Source: a virus
IMG/VR virus record: IMGVR_UViG_3300047480_000710
Coordinates: 1-52,095 of that record
Length of the DNA: 52,095 nt
Reading direction: 5' to 3' (one strand)
The first letter of the stretch is position 1. Every line of letters starts with the position of its first letter. Positions 19,663 through 26,355 of the stretch are shown piece by piece. A program made the position numbers and the translations under genes. The notes under the pieces are model-generated. The model was not told the origin of the DNA. It saw nothing but the letters and a program-made list of their open reading frames with translations, and made no database searches.

Positions 19663-19878
19663 TTAAAAAAAGTTGTTGTAAATTCCCAACAAGTTGGCAA
19701 CAAAAAAAGTGCCATTCAAAACGCCCAAAGCCTTGTCGCGTTTGACAAACGCAACCCAAAGCCAAGCCAAAGAACCAAAAGTAAACAAAACATAACCAAT
19801 TTGAAACATTTTGGTTGCAACTGCAAACGAACCCAAAATACTTGCTACAGTACCAAACCAAGAAACAAAAGTAATCAT
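19663..19878 (-). CDS. Small three-helix membrane protein
   Basis: 71 residues with hydrophobic segments at about 2-18, 25-46 and 52-66 (FGTVASILGSFAVATKMFQI; LFTFGSLAWLWVAFVKRD; VLNGTFFVANLLGIY). Topology resembles half-transporters related to PQ-loop or YgjV-type proteins, without a clear PQ turn. Coupled (4-nt overlap) to the SprT-like gene upstream. Confidence 0.7.
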   Translation of the reverse strand: MITFVSWFGTVASILGSFAVATKMFQIGYVLFTFGSLAWLWVAFVKRDKALGVLNGTFFVANLLGIYNNFF

Positions 19879-20255
19879 TTTCTAGAAATCTCCATTGAGT
19901 GAAAGGGATCAGCCTTAAGCCCATATTGTACCATGATTTTTTGCCAATTTTCACCATGACCACAATTTTTTTCTGATACGCCAAATAAATTCCAATCGGC
20001 TTGATGAATTATTTCATGCGGAAGTATTATATCAATCATATAATTGAAGTATTCTGTTTTCGCTTTGAAAAATTTGTAACCCAATTGTATGCGGTTTTCT
20101 TCTTGAAAACAGCAACCCGCAGTGCGCCAAGTGTAAGGGTTAAGTTCTAGTTTTGGCTCATTGTAGTGAACCAAAGGTGTATAAATTTCGCAAAGTGAAT
20201 CCCAAATCATTACAGTTTCACGCTGAATGAGGGTTAAAAGTGCTTTTTTGTCCAT
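19875..20255 (-). CDS. SprT-like zinc metallopeptidase, copy 1
   Basis: 126 residues. LPHEIIHQADWNLFG has the HExxH zinc site; CGHGENWQKIMVQYGL carries the third His region as in SprT/Spartan proteins, which cut DNA-protein crosslinks. The start is set at 20255: ATG follows TATAAT by 6 nt, giving a leaderless message. A second SprT-like gene is at 21484. Confidence 0.82.
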   Translation of the reverse strand: MDKKALLTLIQRETVMIWDSLCEIYTPLVHYNEPKLELNPYTWRTAGCCFQEENRIQLGYKFFKAKTEYFNYMIDIILPHEIIHQADWNLFGVSEKNCGHGENWQKIMVQYGLKADPFHSMEISRK

Positions 20256-20261
20256 GCTGAA

Positions 20262-20267
20262 ATTATA
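20262..20267 (-). promoter_or_regulatory. -10 box of a leaderless sprT-like message
   Basis: TATAAT on the minus strand, 6 nt before the ATG. No good -35 is visible. Confidence 0.5.
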
Positions 20268-20345
20268 CACGAAAAACACGCCACACGCACAAAATTTTTA
20301 AAAATTTATTTTTGTTGTATTTACGCAAATTAGGGGTTTACCCTA

Positions 20346-20375
20346 TTGACACGGGCCAAAATTATATGATATAAT
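20346..20375 (+). promoter_or_regulatory. Palindromic promoter, cassette 3
   Basis: TTGACA, 18 nt, TATAAT. GCCAAAATTATAT (20355-20367) and ATATAATTTTGGC (20369-20381) form a perfect 13-bp inverted repeat around one G. Confidence 0.82.
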
Positions 20376-20381
20376 TTTGGC

Positions 20382-20425
20382 GCAAACTTGCAAACCAAAG
20401 TATTCATTTTTGGTTTGCAAACTGA
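20382..20425 (+). ncRNA. Hairpin RNA 3
   Basis: TTGCAAACCAAA (20388-20399) pairs with TTTGGTTTGCAA (20409-20420), 12 bp perfect, with AGTATTCAT at the loop. No terminator follows before the convergent gene ends at 20430, so the RNA may continue antisense into it. Confidence 0.58.
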
Positions 20426-20429
20426 AGTA

Positions 20430-20747
20430 TTAAAATGGGATACTATTATCTTGTGCCCATTTATAAAAATGTTTATGCCAAGTTTCTGGAATATCCATTC
20501 TCATATAATCCATTTTGTTTTTATATTCAGCTTCACGGCGAATTTCATTTAATTCATCAATCCAAGAACCAACCCACCAATATTCCCAATTTGAATCACA
20601 TGGATTATCTGTTACAAATTTTCTAAACCACGATGCTGATTTATATATTTCCAGCATAGAATCAAATTTAGATTTACTGGCATTATATCGGGGCTGATAT
20701 TGTGCAATTTTAAAATCAACAAAATCAAGAACGTGTGATGGTTGCAT
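20430..20747 (-). CDS. Hypothetical protein, 105 residues
   Basis: Tryptophan- and tyrosine-rich helical protein (WEYWWVGSWIDELNEIRREA; YMRMDIPETWHKHFYKWA). GGAG ribosome-binding site. Unrecognised. Its 3' end faces promoter cassette 3. Confidence 0.74.
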   Translation of the reverse strand: MQPSHVLDFVDFKIAQYQPRYNASKSKFDSMLEIYKSASWFRKFVTDNPCDSNWEYWWVGSWIDELNEIRREAEYKNKMDYMRMDIPETWHKHFYKWAQDNSIPF

Positions 20748-20771
20748 TTATATTCTCCAGATTAATTTGAT

Positions 20772-20795
20772 ATTATAATCCCCGAAGGGATTATA
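20772..20795. repeat. Intergenic hairpin with CGAA loop
   Basis: TATAATCCC pairs with GGGATTATA around CGAA, between the HAD and 105-residue genes. It may be a processing site or weak terminator. Confidence 0.6.
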
Positions 20796-20797
20796 TA

Positions 20798-21274
20798 TTA
20801 GTGTCCTTGCTTGCTTGGGACATAAACCCCACGGATATTGAATCTGTCACAAACCGCTTTTAAATATGTAGTATTATCCTCATAAAATGTAAATTCAGCA
20901 TTTTGAAATGGCTTGAGATTAAAAAACTTAGTTAATCCAGCGATTTTTAATTTACCGCCTGAAGTAGTATCTCCATCCATGCGTGAGATAATATAATCAG
21001 GCTCACCGAGAATATCACGAATAAATTTATTATCAGCATCACGCAAAACACGGGCAGTTGCAATAATAACAAAAGTATTTTCATCCTTCAAATCTTTACG
21101 ATATTGTTCAGCCAATGGCAATAATGAATCATCCATTGCGCGATATTCGTTTTCTCTCCAATAATCCAAATCAATGCGTTCGCCATTATCGTCAACGATT
21201 GTGCGGTATCTGTGCAAACTGCAAACGATTGTGCCATCCATGTCGTAAATTGAAACTTTTGTAATCTTAGCCAT
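20798..21274 (-). CDS. HAD-family phosphatase (polynucleotide kinase 3'-phosphatase-like)
   Basis: 158 residues. VSIYDMDGTIV is the DxDGT nucleophile motif; TFVIIATARVL supplies motif II; FTFYEDN supplies the acidic motif IV. The arrangement and the YIISRMDGDTTSGGKLKIAGL segment resemble the phosphatase domain of phage PNK-type proteins, here without a kinase domain. Likely substrate: a 3'-phosphate of nucleic acid or a nucleotide. Confidence 0.78.
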   Translation of the reverse strand: MAKITKVSIYDMDGTIVCSLHRYRTIVDDNGERIDLDYWRENEYRAMDDSLLPLAEQYRKDLKDENTFVIIATARVLRDADNKFIRDILGEPDYIISRMDGDTTSGGKLKIAGLTKFFNLKPFQNAEFTFYEDNTTYLKAVCDRFNIRGVYVPSKQGH

Positions 21275-21304
21275 TTTGAACCTCTGTTCTGTGTTGATGT
21301 GTCA

Positions 21305-21332
21305 ATTATACACGATTTTCCCCGATTGTCCA
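21305..21332 (-). promoter_or_regulatory. Promoter of the HAD phosphatase gene
   Basis: Minus-strand TGGACA, 16 nt, TATAAT. Confidence 0.62.
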
Positions 21333-21399
21333 CGCCTACAGCAAATATTTTGATTGATTTTCGCTATCGCCCCGATTGAAAAAATTAATCGCAAAACCC

Positions 21400-21429
21400 T
21401 TGACACGCCCCAATTATATGTGATATAAT
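21400..21429 (+). promoter_or_regulatory. Palindromic promoter, cassette 4
   Basis: TTGACA, 18 nt, TATAAT. CCAATTATAT (21410-21419) and ATATAATTGG (21423-21432) form a perfect 10-bp inverted repeat. GGCGCCCC follows, as in cassette 2. Confidence 0.82.
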
Positions 21430-21437
21430 TGGCGCCC

Positions 21438-21478
21438 CAAATTGCAAACAAAAGTATTCATTTTTGTTTGCAACCAAA
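21438..21478 (+). ncRNA. Hairpin RNA 4
   Basis: TTGCAAACAAAA (21442-21453) pairs with TTTTGTTTGCAA (21462-21473), 12 bp perfect, loop GTATTCAT. As in cassette 3, no terminator precedes the convergent gene end at 21484. Confidence 0.58.
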
Positions 21479-21483
21479 GGTAT

Positions 21484-21813
21484 TCATTCTAAGTCAACAT
21501 CTGGAATATAAATTTCTTTTAAGCCGAAATGTTTTTCCATTTTGCGGGCATATTTAATAAACGCTGGCCCGTGTGTTTCTTGTGCTTTATTTTCTTCTTG
21601 CCAAGCATGGATTAATTCATGAGCGATTAATACATCCAAATCACGAGTATTATTCTTATAGTATACAGTAATGCAATGTTCAAGCAGTCGGCCATTATCT
21701 GAATATTCTGCCTCATATTCGGCATCTGCCCATTTATTTTTACGGGTTATAATCCGCAAATTAACGGGCCGCTTTAATTTCAAGTATTTAATATAATCGT
21801 ATAAATTAAACAT
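21484..21813 (-). CDS. SprT-like zinc metallopeptidase, copy 2
   Basis: 109 residues. LIAHELIHAWQEEN is the HExxH site, followed by ETHGPAFIKYARKMEKHFGL with the third His. Shorter than copy 1 and not closely similar outside the motif, so probably acquired or diverged long ago. TAATATG coupling to the 43-residue gene. Confidence 0.8.
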   Translation of the reverse strand: MFNLYDYIKYLKLKRPVNLRIITRKNKWADAEYEAEYSDNGRLLEHCITVYYKNNTRDLDVLIAHELIHAWQEENKAQETHGPAFIKYARKMEKHFGLKEIYIPDVDLE

Positions 21814-21814
21814 A

Positions 21815-21946
21815 TTATGCCCCTGTCATCATTGCAAAATAATCTTCAAATTCTTGGTCTGTCCAAACCCATGATGGGCATGAGTTCATGAGTGCATCAT
21901 AGTATGCGCCCGACATATTGTATACAATGTAAGTGTTTGTGTTCAT
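21815..21946 (-). CDS. Small 43-residue protein, leaderless
   Basis: MNTNTYIVYNMSGAYYDALM... ending FEDYFAMMTGA. Acidic. The ATG lies 6 nt after TATAAT (21953-21958). Stop overlaps the SprT-like start region. Unrecognised. Confidence 0.6.
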   Translation of the reverse strand: MNTNTYIVYNMSGAYYDALMNSCPSWVWTDQEFEDYFAMMTGA

Positions 21947-21952
21947 AGGTGT

Positions 21953-21958
21953 ATTATA
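21953..21958 (-). promoter_or_regulatory. -10 box of a leaderless message
   Basis: TATAAT on the minus strand, 6 nt before the ATG at 21946; weak -35. Confidence 0.5.
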
Positions 21959-21963
21959 GCACA

Positions 21964-21992
21964 GAAAAGAGTAGGGGCATAAAGCCCCTACA
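21964..21992 (-). terminator. Leftward terminator of HTH paralogue 4
   Basis: GTAGGGGC pairs with GCCCCTAC, then TCTTTTCT in the leftward direction. Confidence 0.85.
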
Positions 21993-21997
21993 GTCTA

Positions 21998-22321
21998 TCA
22001 GGTCTTTTCAGCCTTGATGAAATCAGCAATAGCCTTCAAAGCATTTTTGTTAGCTTTGGTTAGCGATTCTGTATCAGCCTCAGCCAAGCCCAAAGCCTCA
22101 CCAATGTAGTCGGCAACTGTATCTTTTTTAATTACAGCCTCACCAGTTTTGCTAACGTAAGTCTTAGCCTTGTATACCTTCTCACGCGAGAGCTTGGCAA
22201 CAATAGAACGAACAGTCTTACCCAATTCTGTAGCCATTTGTTCTACAGTTACGCCAGCCTCATAGTCGGCTACCATCTTGGCAGTTTGTTCAGCGGTATA
22301 GTTTACAGTTTTTGCAGTCAT
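21998..22321 (-). CDS. Small helix-turn-helix protein, paralogue 4
   Basis: 107 residues. NYTAEQTAKMVADYEAGVTV, TELGKTVRSIVAKLSREKVY, KAKTYVSKTGEAVIKKD, then ESLTKANKNALKAIADFI. Closest to paralogue 3. Its codons use fewer G/C-rich forms than paralogue 2 despite similar protein, so the copies are old or under drift. Terminated by 21964-21992. Confidence 0.82.
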   Translation of the reverse strand: MTAKTVNYTAEQTAKMVADYEAGVTVEQMATELGKTVRSIVAKLSREKVYKAKTYVSKTGEAVIKKDTVADYIGEALGLAEADTESLTKANKNALKAIADFIKAEKT

Positions 22322-22355
22322 TTTAAAATCCTAAAAAGTTAAGGGAAAGGGAAAA

Positions 22356-22451
22356 TCAAGGCTTCATCACAAAAGCAAAGTATAACACAAAAGGCAAGAC
22401 AATGCAACCCATGCAGAGTGCCAAGTCCAAAAATTCTTTAATCTTTTTCAT
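22356..22451 (-). CDS. Small single-pass membrane peptide, 31 residues
   Basis: MKKIKEFLDLALCMGCIVLP followed by more hydrophobic residues and FVMKP: one membrane helix with a basic N-terminus. AAGGAAA ribosome-binding site and a clear promoter (22480-22507) support it. First gene of the leftward block. Confidence 0.6.
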   Translation of the reverse strand: MKKIKEFLDLALCMGCIVLPFVLYFAFVMKP

Positions 22452-22479
22452 GTTATCGTTTCCTTGTTGCGATGTATCT

Positions 22480-22507
22480 ATTATATCAGGATTTTTTAGT
22501 CGTGCAA
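22480..22507 (-). promoter_or_regulatory. First leftward promoter of the 16-22 kb block
   Basis: Minus-strand TTGCAC, 16 nt, TATAATAGA. Confidence 0.7.
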
Positions 22508-22757
22508 GCATTTGATAGATTATTTTCTAGGTGTTTACCCTATGAATACTTTGGTTCACAGACCAGGGGCGGTTAGTAGACCTTTGTTTTCACACACGCC
22601 ATGGCACCCACACACACGCGGCCTACACAATAAAAATCCCAAAACACCCACGGTGCCAACACACAACGTGACCCTAAATTGCCCAAATCGTCCACAATCG
22701 CCCACATCCGCCCCGAATCAACCCCCAACCCTGCAAACCTCCACAAAATTATCACAC
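22508..22757 (+). other. C-rich, G-poor non-coding stretch before the late genes
   Basis: No credible gene. From about 22,600 the plus strand is rich in C and nearly free of G (many CACCC, CCAAC and CGCCC units). Such a bubble is what Rho utilisation sites look like. A GACCCTAAAT copy is at 22670 and an ATGAATACTTTGG copy near 22541. Confidence 0.5.
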
Positions 22758-22787
22758 TTGACCGCCAACACCCACCCATGTTATAAT
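22758..22787 (+). promoter_or_regulatory. Late promoter before the terminase genes
   Basis: TTGACC, 18 nt, TATAAT, 20 nt before the small terminase ATG. Confidence 0.7.
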
Positions 22788-22807
22788 TGCCCCAAAGGAC
22801 TCAAACT

Positions 22808-23275
22808 ATGCAACAACACCTACCTGCAGAAACCGTACAAATTGCCCCAGAAGCCCTAGAAGTAGCCAATTGCTACTTGCAACTACAAGATGCAAAACGT
22901 GTGGCCGATGAATTGGACCTGCCACCCACACTGGTCACCGAAATTTTATCACGCCGTGAAGTGCGTGCATACGTTGACCATGTGTTTATGGATATGGGCT
23001 TCAACAACCGTTTTGAAATGCGCGCGGCCATGGACGCACTAATCAAGCAAAAGTTTCAAGAGCTGCATGAATCGCAAACGGGCTCGACCAAAGACATTGC
23101 TGAGTTATTACAAATATCGCATAAAATGTCAATGGATTTATTAGACCGTGAAATTCAATTGGAGAAATTGCGTGCTGGAACTGCGCCCACCAAACAAGTC
23201 AATGTGCAAATCAATGATGATGGCTCAAAGTATTCACATTTAATATCGCGCTTGATTAGTGGGGATGTACAGTAA
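22808..23275 (+). CDS. terS: Terminase small subunit
   Basis: 155 residues. Residues about 15-45 (ALEVANCYLQLQDAKRVADE then LPPTLVTEILSRREVRAY) form a helix-turn-helix; the rest is helical with a TKDIAELLQISHKMSMDLLDRE oligomerisation region. It recognises the packaging site and recruits the large subunit. AAAGGA precedes the ATG at 22808, and the stop overlaps the start of terL by one base, as usual for the pair. Confidence 0.8.
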   Translation: MQQHLPAETVQIAPEALEVANCYLQLQDAKRVADELDLPPTLVTEILSRREVRAYVDHVFMDMGFNNRFEMRAAMDALIKQKFQELHESQTGSTKDIAELLQISHKMSMDLLDREIQLEKLRAGTAPTKQVNVQINDDGSKYSHLISRLISGDVQ

Positions 23276-24561
23276 TGCTAACTATCTCTCGTCCAGACGT
23301 TAACTGTGATGTGATCGAGGAGTTCCCAGCGGATTCGCGATTTATCAAACTGCCGATTACCAACTACTTAAAGCTCTTAGGTATCTACGAAACCATCAAC
23401 CGACCCCAAATCGCACTAATCAACGCCGTTAACGATCCCAAGTACCGTTTTGTTTGCGCTGCACTTGCACGCAGACTGGGCAAAACCTACATAGCCAACG
23501 TGGTTGGTCAACTTGTCAGTTTAGTCCCCGGCTGCAATGTTTTAATCATGTCGCCAAACTATAACCTATCGGGTATTAGTTTTGAACTGCAACGCAAACT
23601 GATCAAGCACTTTGACTTAGAAGTATCGCGTGATAACCTAAAAGACAAGATCATTGAATTATCCAATGGGTCGACTATTCGCATGGGTAGTTTATCAACT
23701 GTGGACTCGTGCGTTGGTAGATCGTATGACTTAATCATCTTTGACGAGGCTGCACTTGGTTCGGATGGCGAAGCCGCGTTTAACGTTGCGCTACGTCCTA
23801 CACTAGACAAGCCTAACTCCAAGGCAATTTTTATCTCCACACCGCGTGGTCGCAACAACTGGTTTAGCCAATTTTGGAATCGTGGTTTTGATTCCAACTT
23901 TCCTGAGTGGGTTAGTTTACAAGCTGACTATTCCGAAAACACTCGCATGGCTGAGTCGGATGTTAGCGAAGCTCGCAAGTCAATGTCGCGTGCTGAGTTT
24001 GAACAAGAATACTTGGCATCGTTTACAGTGTTTGAGGGTCAGATTTACTCGCTGGCTGAAACCGATGTTTGCGAACCTCCGATGGGGTTAACTGGCGAAG
24101 CTATTGCTGGCTGTGACCCTGGCTATCGTGATTTCACAGCATTTGTGGTAATTATTTATGACGCTGTCAGTGATGTGTTTTGGATTGTTGACGAGTATTT
24201 AAAAAATGAAGCTACCACTGCCGAACACGCAGAGTCGTTTCGTGAACTGTGTGCGCGTTGGGGTGTAGAAACCATTTTTATTGACTCGGCTGCAGCACAG
24301 TTTGCATCAGACCTGGCATACATCTACGATCTTGCTAGCACAAAGGCCAAAAAAGATGTGTTACCTGGTATTGCCTATGTACAAACCCTGGTAGCTCAAA
24401 ATCGCTTAAAAGTAGCACCACACTGCACTCATGCACTAGCTGTGTTTGACCAGTACCGCTGGGATAACAAAGAAGGTCTACAAAAAGAACGTCCAAAACA
24501 TGACGACTACTCTCACATGGCCGATGCAATCCGCTATGCACTTTATACTTATACGCTATAA
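23275..24561 (+). CDS. terL: Terminase large subunit
   Basis: 428 residues. ATPase domain: ALARRLGKTY is Walker A, LIIFDEAALG Walker B, FISTPRGRNNW the coupling motif. Nuclease domain: AGCDPGYRDFTAF, FIDSAAAQF and DDYSHMADAIRYAL supply the acidic metal-binding residues of the RNase H fold. It cuts and pumps DNA into the prohead through the portal. Slightly short for the family but with both domains complete. Confidence 0.93.
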   Translation: MLTISRPDVNCDVIEEFPADSRFIKLPITNYLKLLGIYETINRPQIALINAVNDPKYRFVCAALARRLGKTYIANVVGQLVSLVPGCNVLIMSPNYNLSGISFELQRKLIKHFDLEVSRDNLKDKIIELSNGSTIRMGSLSTVDSCVGRSYDLIIFDEAALGSDGEAAFNVALRPTLDKPNSKAIFISTPRGRNNWFSQFWNRGFDSNFPEWVSLQADYSENTRMAESDVSEARKSMSRAEFEQEYLASFTVFEGQIYSLAETDVCEPPMGLTGEAIAGCDPGYRDFTAFVVIIYDAVSDVFWIVDEYLKNEATTAEHAESFRELCARWGVETIFIDSAAAQFASDLAYIYDLASTKAKKDVLPGIAYVQTLVAQNRLKVAPHCTHALAVFDQYRWDNKEGLQKERPKHDDYSHMADAIRYALYTYTL

Positions 24562-24657
24562 TTGCGTGATACTGTAAATTGCTTTATAATTCTATTATAC
24601 ACTATTTGCGTTTGCAATTCAAGTTCGTTTGCCAGAACTGCAACAAAAATTCTGGTA

Positions 24658-24686
24658 TTGACATTTTTATGCATACGCTGTATAAT
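24658..24686 (+). promoter_or_regulatory. Promoter between terL and the HNH gene
   Basis: TTGACA, 17 nt, TATAAT. Confidence 0.78.
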
Positions 24687-24715
24687 ACTAGTAATCACAA
24701 AAGGTCCAACTAAAA

Positions 24716-25147
24716 ATGGCCAAGAATACAAACAAACGTATCCCAGTTAAATGGGTACGAGACCGTGCTAAGGCAGCATACGAAAAAAAGTCTATGTGCT
24801 TTATCTGTGATTCAGAAAAAGACTTAGAACTACACCATTTACATTCAATCACAATACTCTTAGAGACGTGGGCTGATAGAAAAGGTTACGACATATCAAC
24901 TGACGAAGGCATTTTAGCTGTTCGTGACGAATTTATTGCAGAGCATAAAATAGAGCTGTATGAAAAGGTTTACACCCTATGTAATCCCCATCATGTAGCA
25001 CTTCATTCCATTTACGGGAAAGCTCCACAACCAGGTTCCGAACCTAAGCAGCAACGTTGGATTGAATTACAGCGTGAGAAGCACGTTTCAGGTGATAAGT
25101 TTGTTGCACACTCTAACCACAGTTCATTTTTCGCGAGATTTATATAG
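24716..25147 (+). CDS. HNH endonuclease
   Basis: 143 residues. CFICDSEKDLELHHLHSITI has the zinc Cys pair and the HH of the HNH motif; YTLCNPHHVALHSIYG completes it. It lies between terL and portal with its own promoter. H-N-H proteins next to terminase can stimulate DNA cleavage at packaging (as in HK97 gp74); a free-standing homing nuclease is the alternative. Confidence 0.85.
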   Translation: MAKNTNKRIPVKWVRDRAKAAYEKKSMCFICDSEKDLELHHLHSITILLETWADRKGYDISTDEGILAVRDEFIAEHKIELYEKVYTLCNPHHVALHSIYGKAPQPGSEPKQQRWIELQREKHVSGDKFVAHSNHSSFFARFI

Positions 25148-25155
25148 GGAAAACC

Positions 25156-26340
25156 ATGAACTGGATCGCAAAAGGTTGGAACAACATACGAGAAAAGTTG
25201 AATCCGGCACAAACCCGAATTGCAGAAGCCGAAGGGTCTCAAGTTGGCACAGAAGCCAAACTTGCTTACCTTCAGGCATTTAAAAAGCTAGAATCTGTTA
25301 ACAGACCTGTTAACCTATTGGCTAGCGCATGTAGCAGTCTTGATTACGATATCAAAGACAAGGTACATGACGGAGTTGTTGTAGGTGTTCGTCAAAAGAC
25401 ATTGAACACATTACTTAACTTCCGCCCTAATCCGTACCAGAGCGCACAGGACTTTCGTACTGCACTCTTTACGGATTTTATTTTGGAAGGTAATGCCTTT
25501 GTGCATTTTGATGGTATTTTTATGTATCACCTACCAGCCTCCAATGTAGAAATCCTAACAGACTCAAAAACATTTATTCGCGGCTTTCGCTACAACGGAG
25601 CGGTGGATTTTAAAGAAGACGAAGTGTTTTATTTCCGCGATTTGAGTTCAGACTCAATTTATCGTGGTGCATCAAGACTGCAGCCAGCAGAACGCAGCAT
25701 GAATATCTTATATTCTATGCAACAATTTCAAGAAGCGTTCTTTGACAACGGAGCTATCTTTGGTTTAGTACTAACAACTGAAAATACCTTGAGCCAGATA
25801 GCCAAGGAAAAAACAATTCAGTATTGGTTACAAAAATACAACACCAAGCTAGGTGCTAAGCGTCCAGTTATCCTGGATTCAGGATTAAAGCCACATACAC
25901 TAGCACAAACAAATTTCAAAGACATGGATTTTGATGTTTCAATCAAAACTCATGGCGAAAAGATCATGACAGCTATAGGTGTACCACCTATTTTGTTAGA
26001 AGGCGGAAATAACGCCAACATCTCACCTAACTTACGTTTATTCTATTTGGAGACTGTTCTTCCAATTAATCGTAAGTTTATTAGTGCTGTTGAACGTTAC
26101 TTCGGATACGATGTAGAAGCTATCACAAGTTCTGTGAGTGCGCTACAGCCTGAATTAAAAGACATTGCAGCTTACCACTCAACACTGGTAAATGCAGGGA
26201 TTATCAGCCCCAACGAGGCTCGAACAGAGCTACGTTATGAAAGCAAAGCTGGTAACGATGACTTACGAATTCCAGCTAACATAGCTGGATCGGCAGCAAA
26301 TCCTAGTACTGGAGGACGTCCCGCCTCTGCTAAGGAATAA
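25156..26340 (+). CDS. Portal protein (HK97 family)
   Basis: 394 residues. NRPVNLLASACSSLDYDI, TLLNFRPNPYQSAQDFR, LFTDFILEGNAFVHF, RFSMN-type core and GVPPILLEGGNNANISPNLR are typical of the HK97-type portal, the 12-mer ring through which DNA enters. The C-terminal LQPELKDIAAYHSTLVNAGI, SPNEARTEL motif is also standard. Directly upstream of the protease-capsid gene. Confidence 0.9.
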   Translation: MNWIAKGWNNIREKLNPAQTRIAEAEGSQVGTEAKLAYLQAFKKLESVNRPVNLLASACSSLDYDIKDKVHDGVVVGVRQKTLNTLLNFRPNPYQSAQDFRTALFTDFILEGNAFVHFDGIFMYHLPASNVEILTDSKTFIRGFRYNGAVDFKEDEVFYFRDLSSDSIYRGASRLQPAERSMNILYSMQQFQEAFFDNGAIFGLVLTTENTLSQIAKEKTIQYWLQKYNTKLGAKRPVILDSGLKPHTLAQTNFKDMDFDVSIKTHGEKIMTAIGVPPILLEGGNNANISPNLRLFYLETVLPINRKFISAVERYFGYDVEAITSSVSALQPELKDIAAYHSTLVNAGIISPNEARTELRYESKAGNDDLRIPANIAGSAANPSTGGRPASAKE

Positions 26341-26355
26341 TCACAAAGGGGTATT

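Noticed and set aside
17441-21478. CRISPR array or transposon ends as explanation of the palindromic cassettes
   Set aside because: No regular spacers, no direct-repeat spacing, no transposase; the palindromes differ in sequence and sit on promoters.
22512-22859. Pro/Thr/His-rich plus-strand frame of 115 codons before terS
   Set aside because: Result of the C-rich bubble; it overlaps the late promoter and the terS start and has no family likeness.
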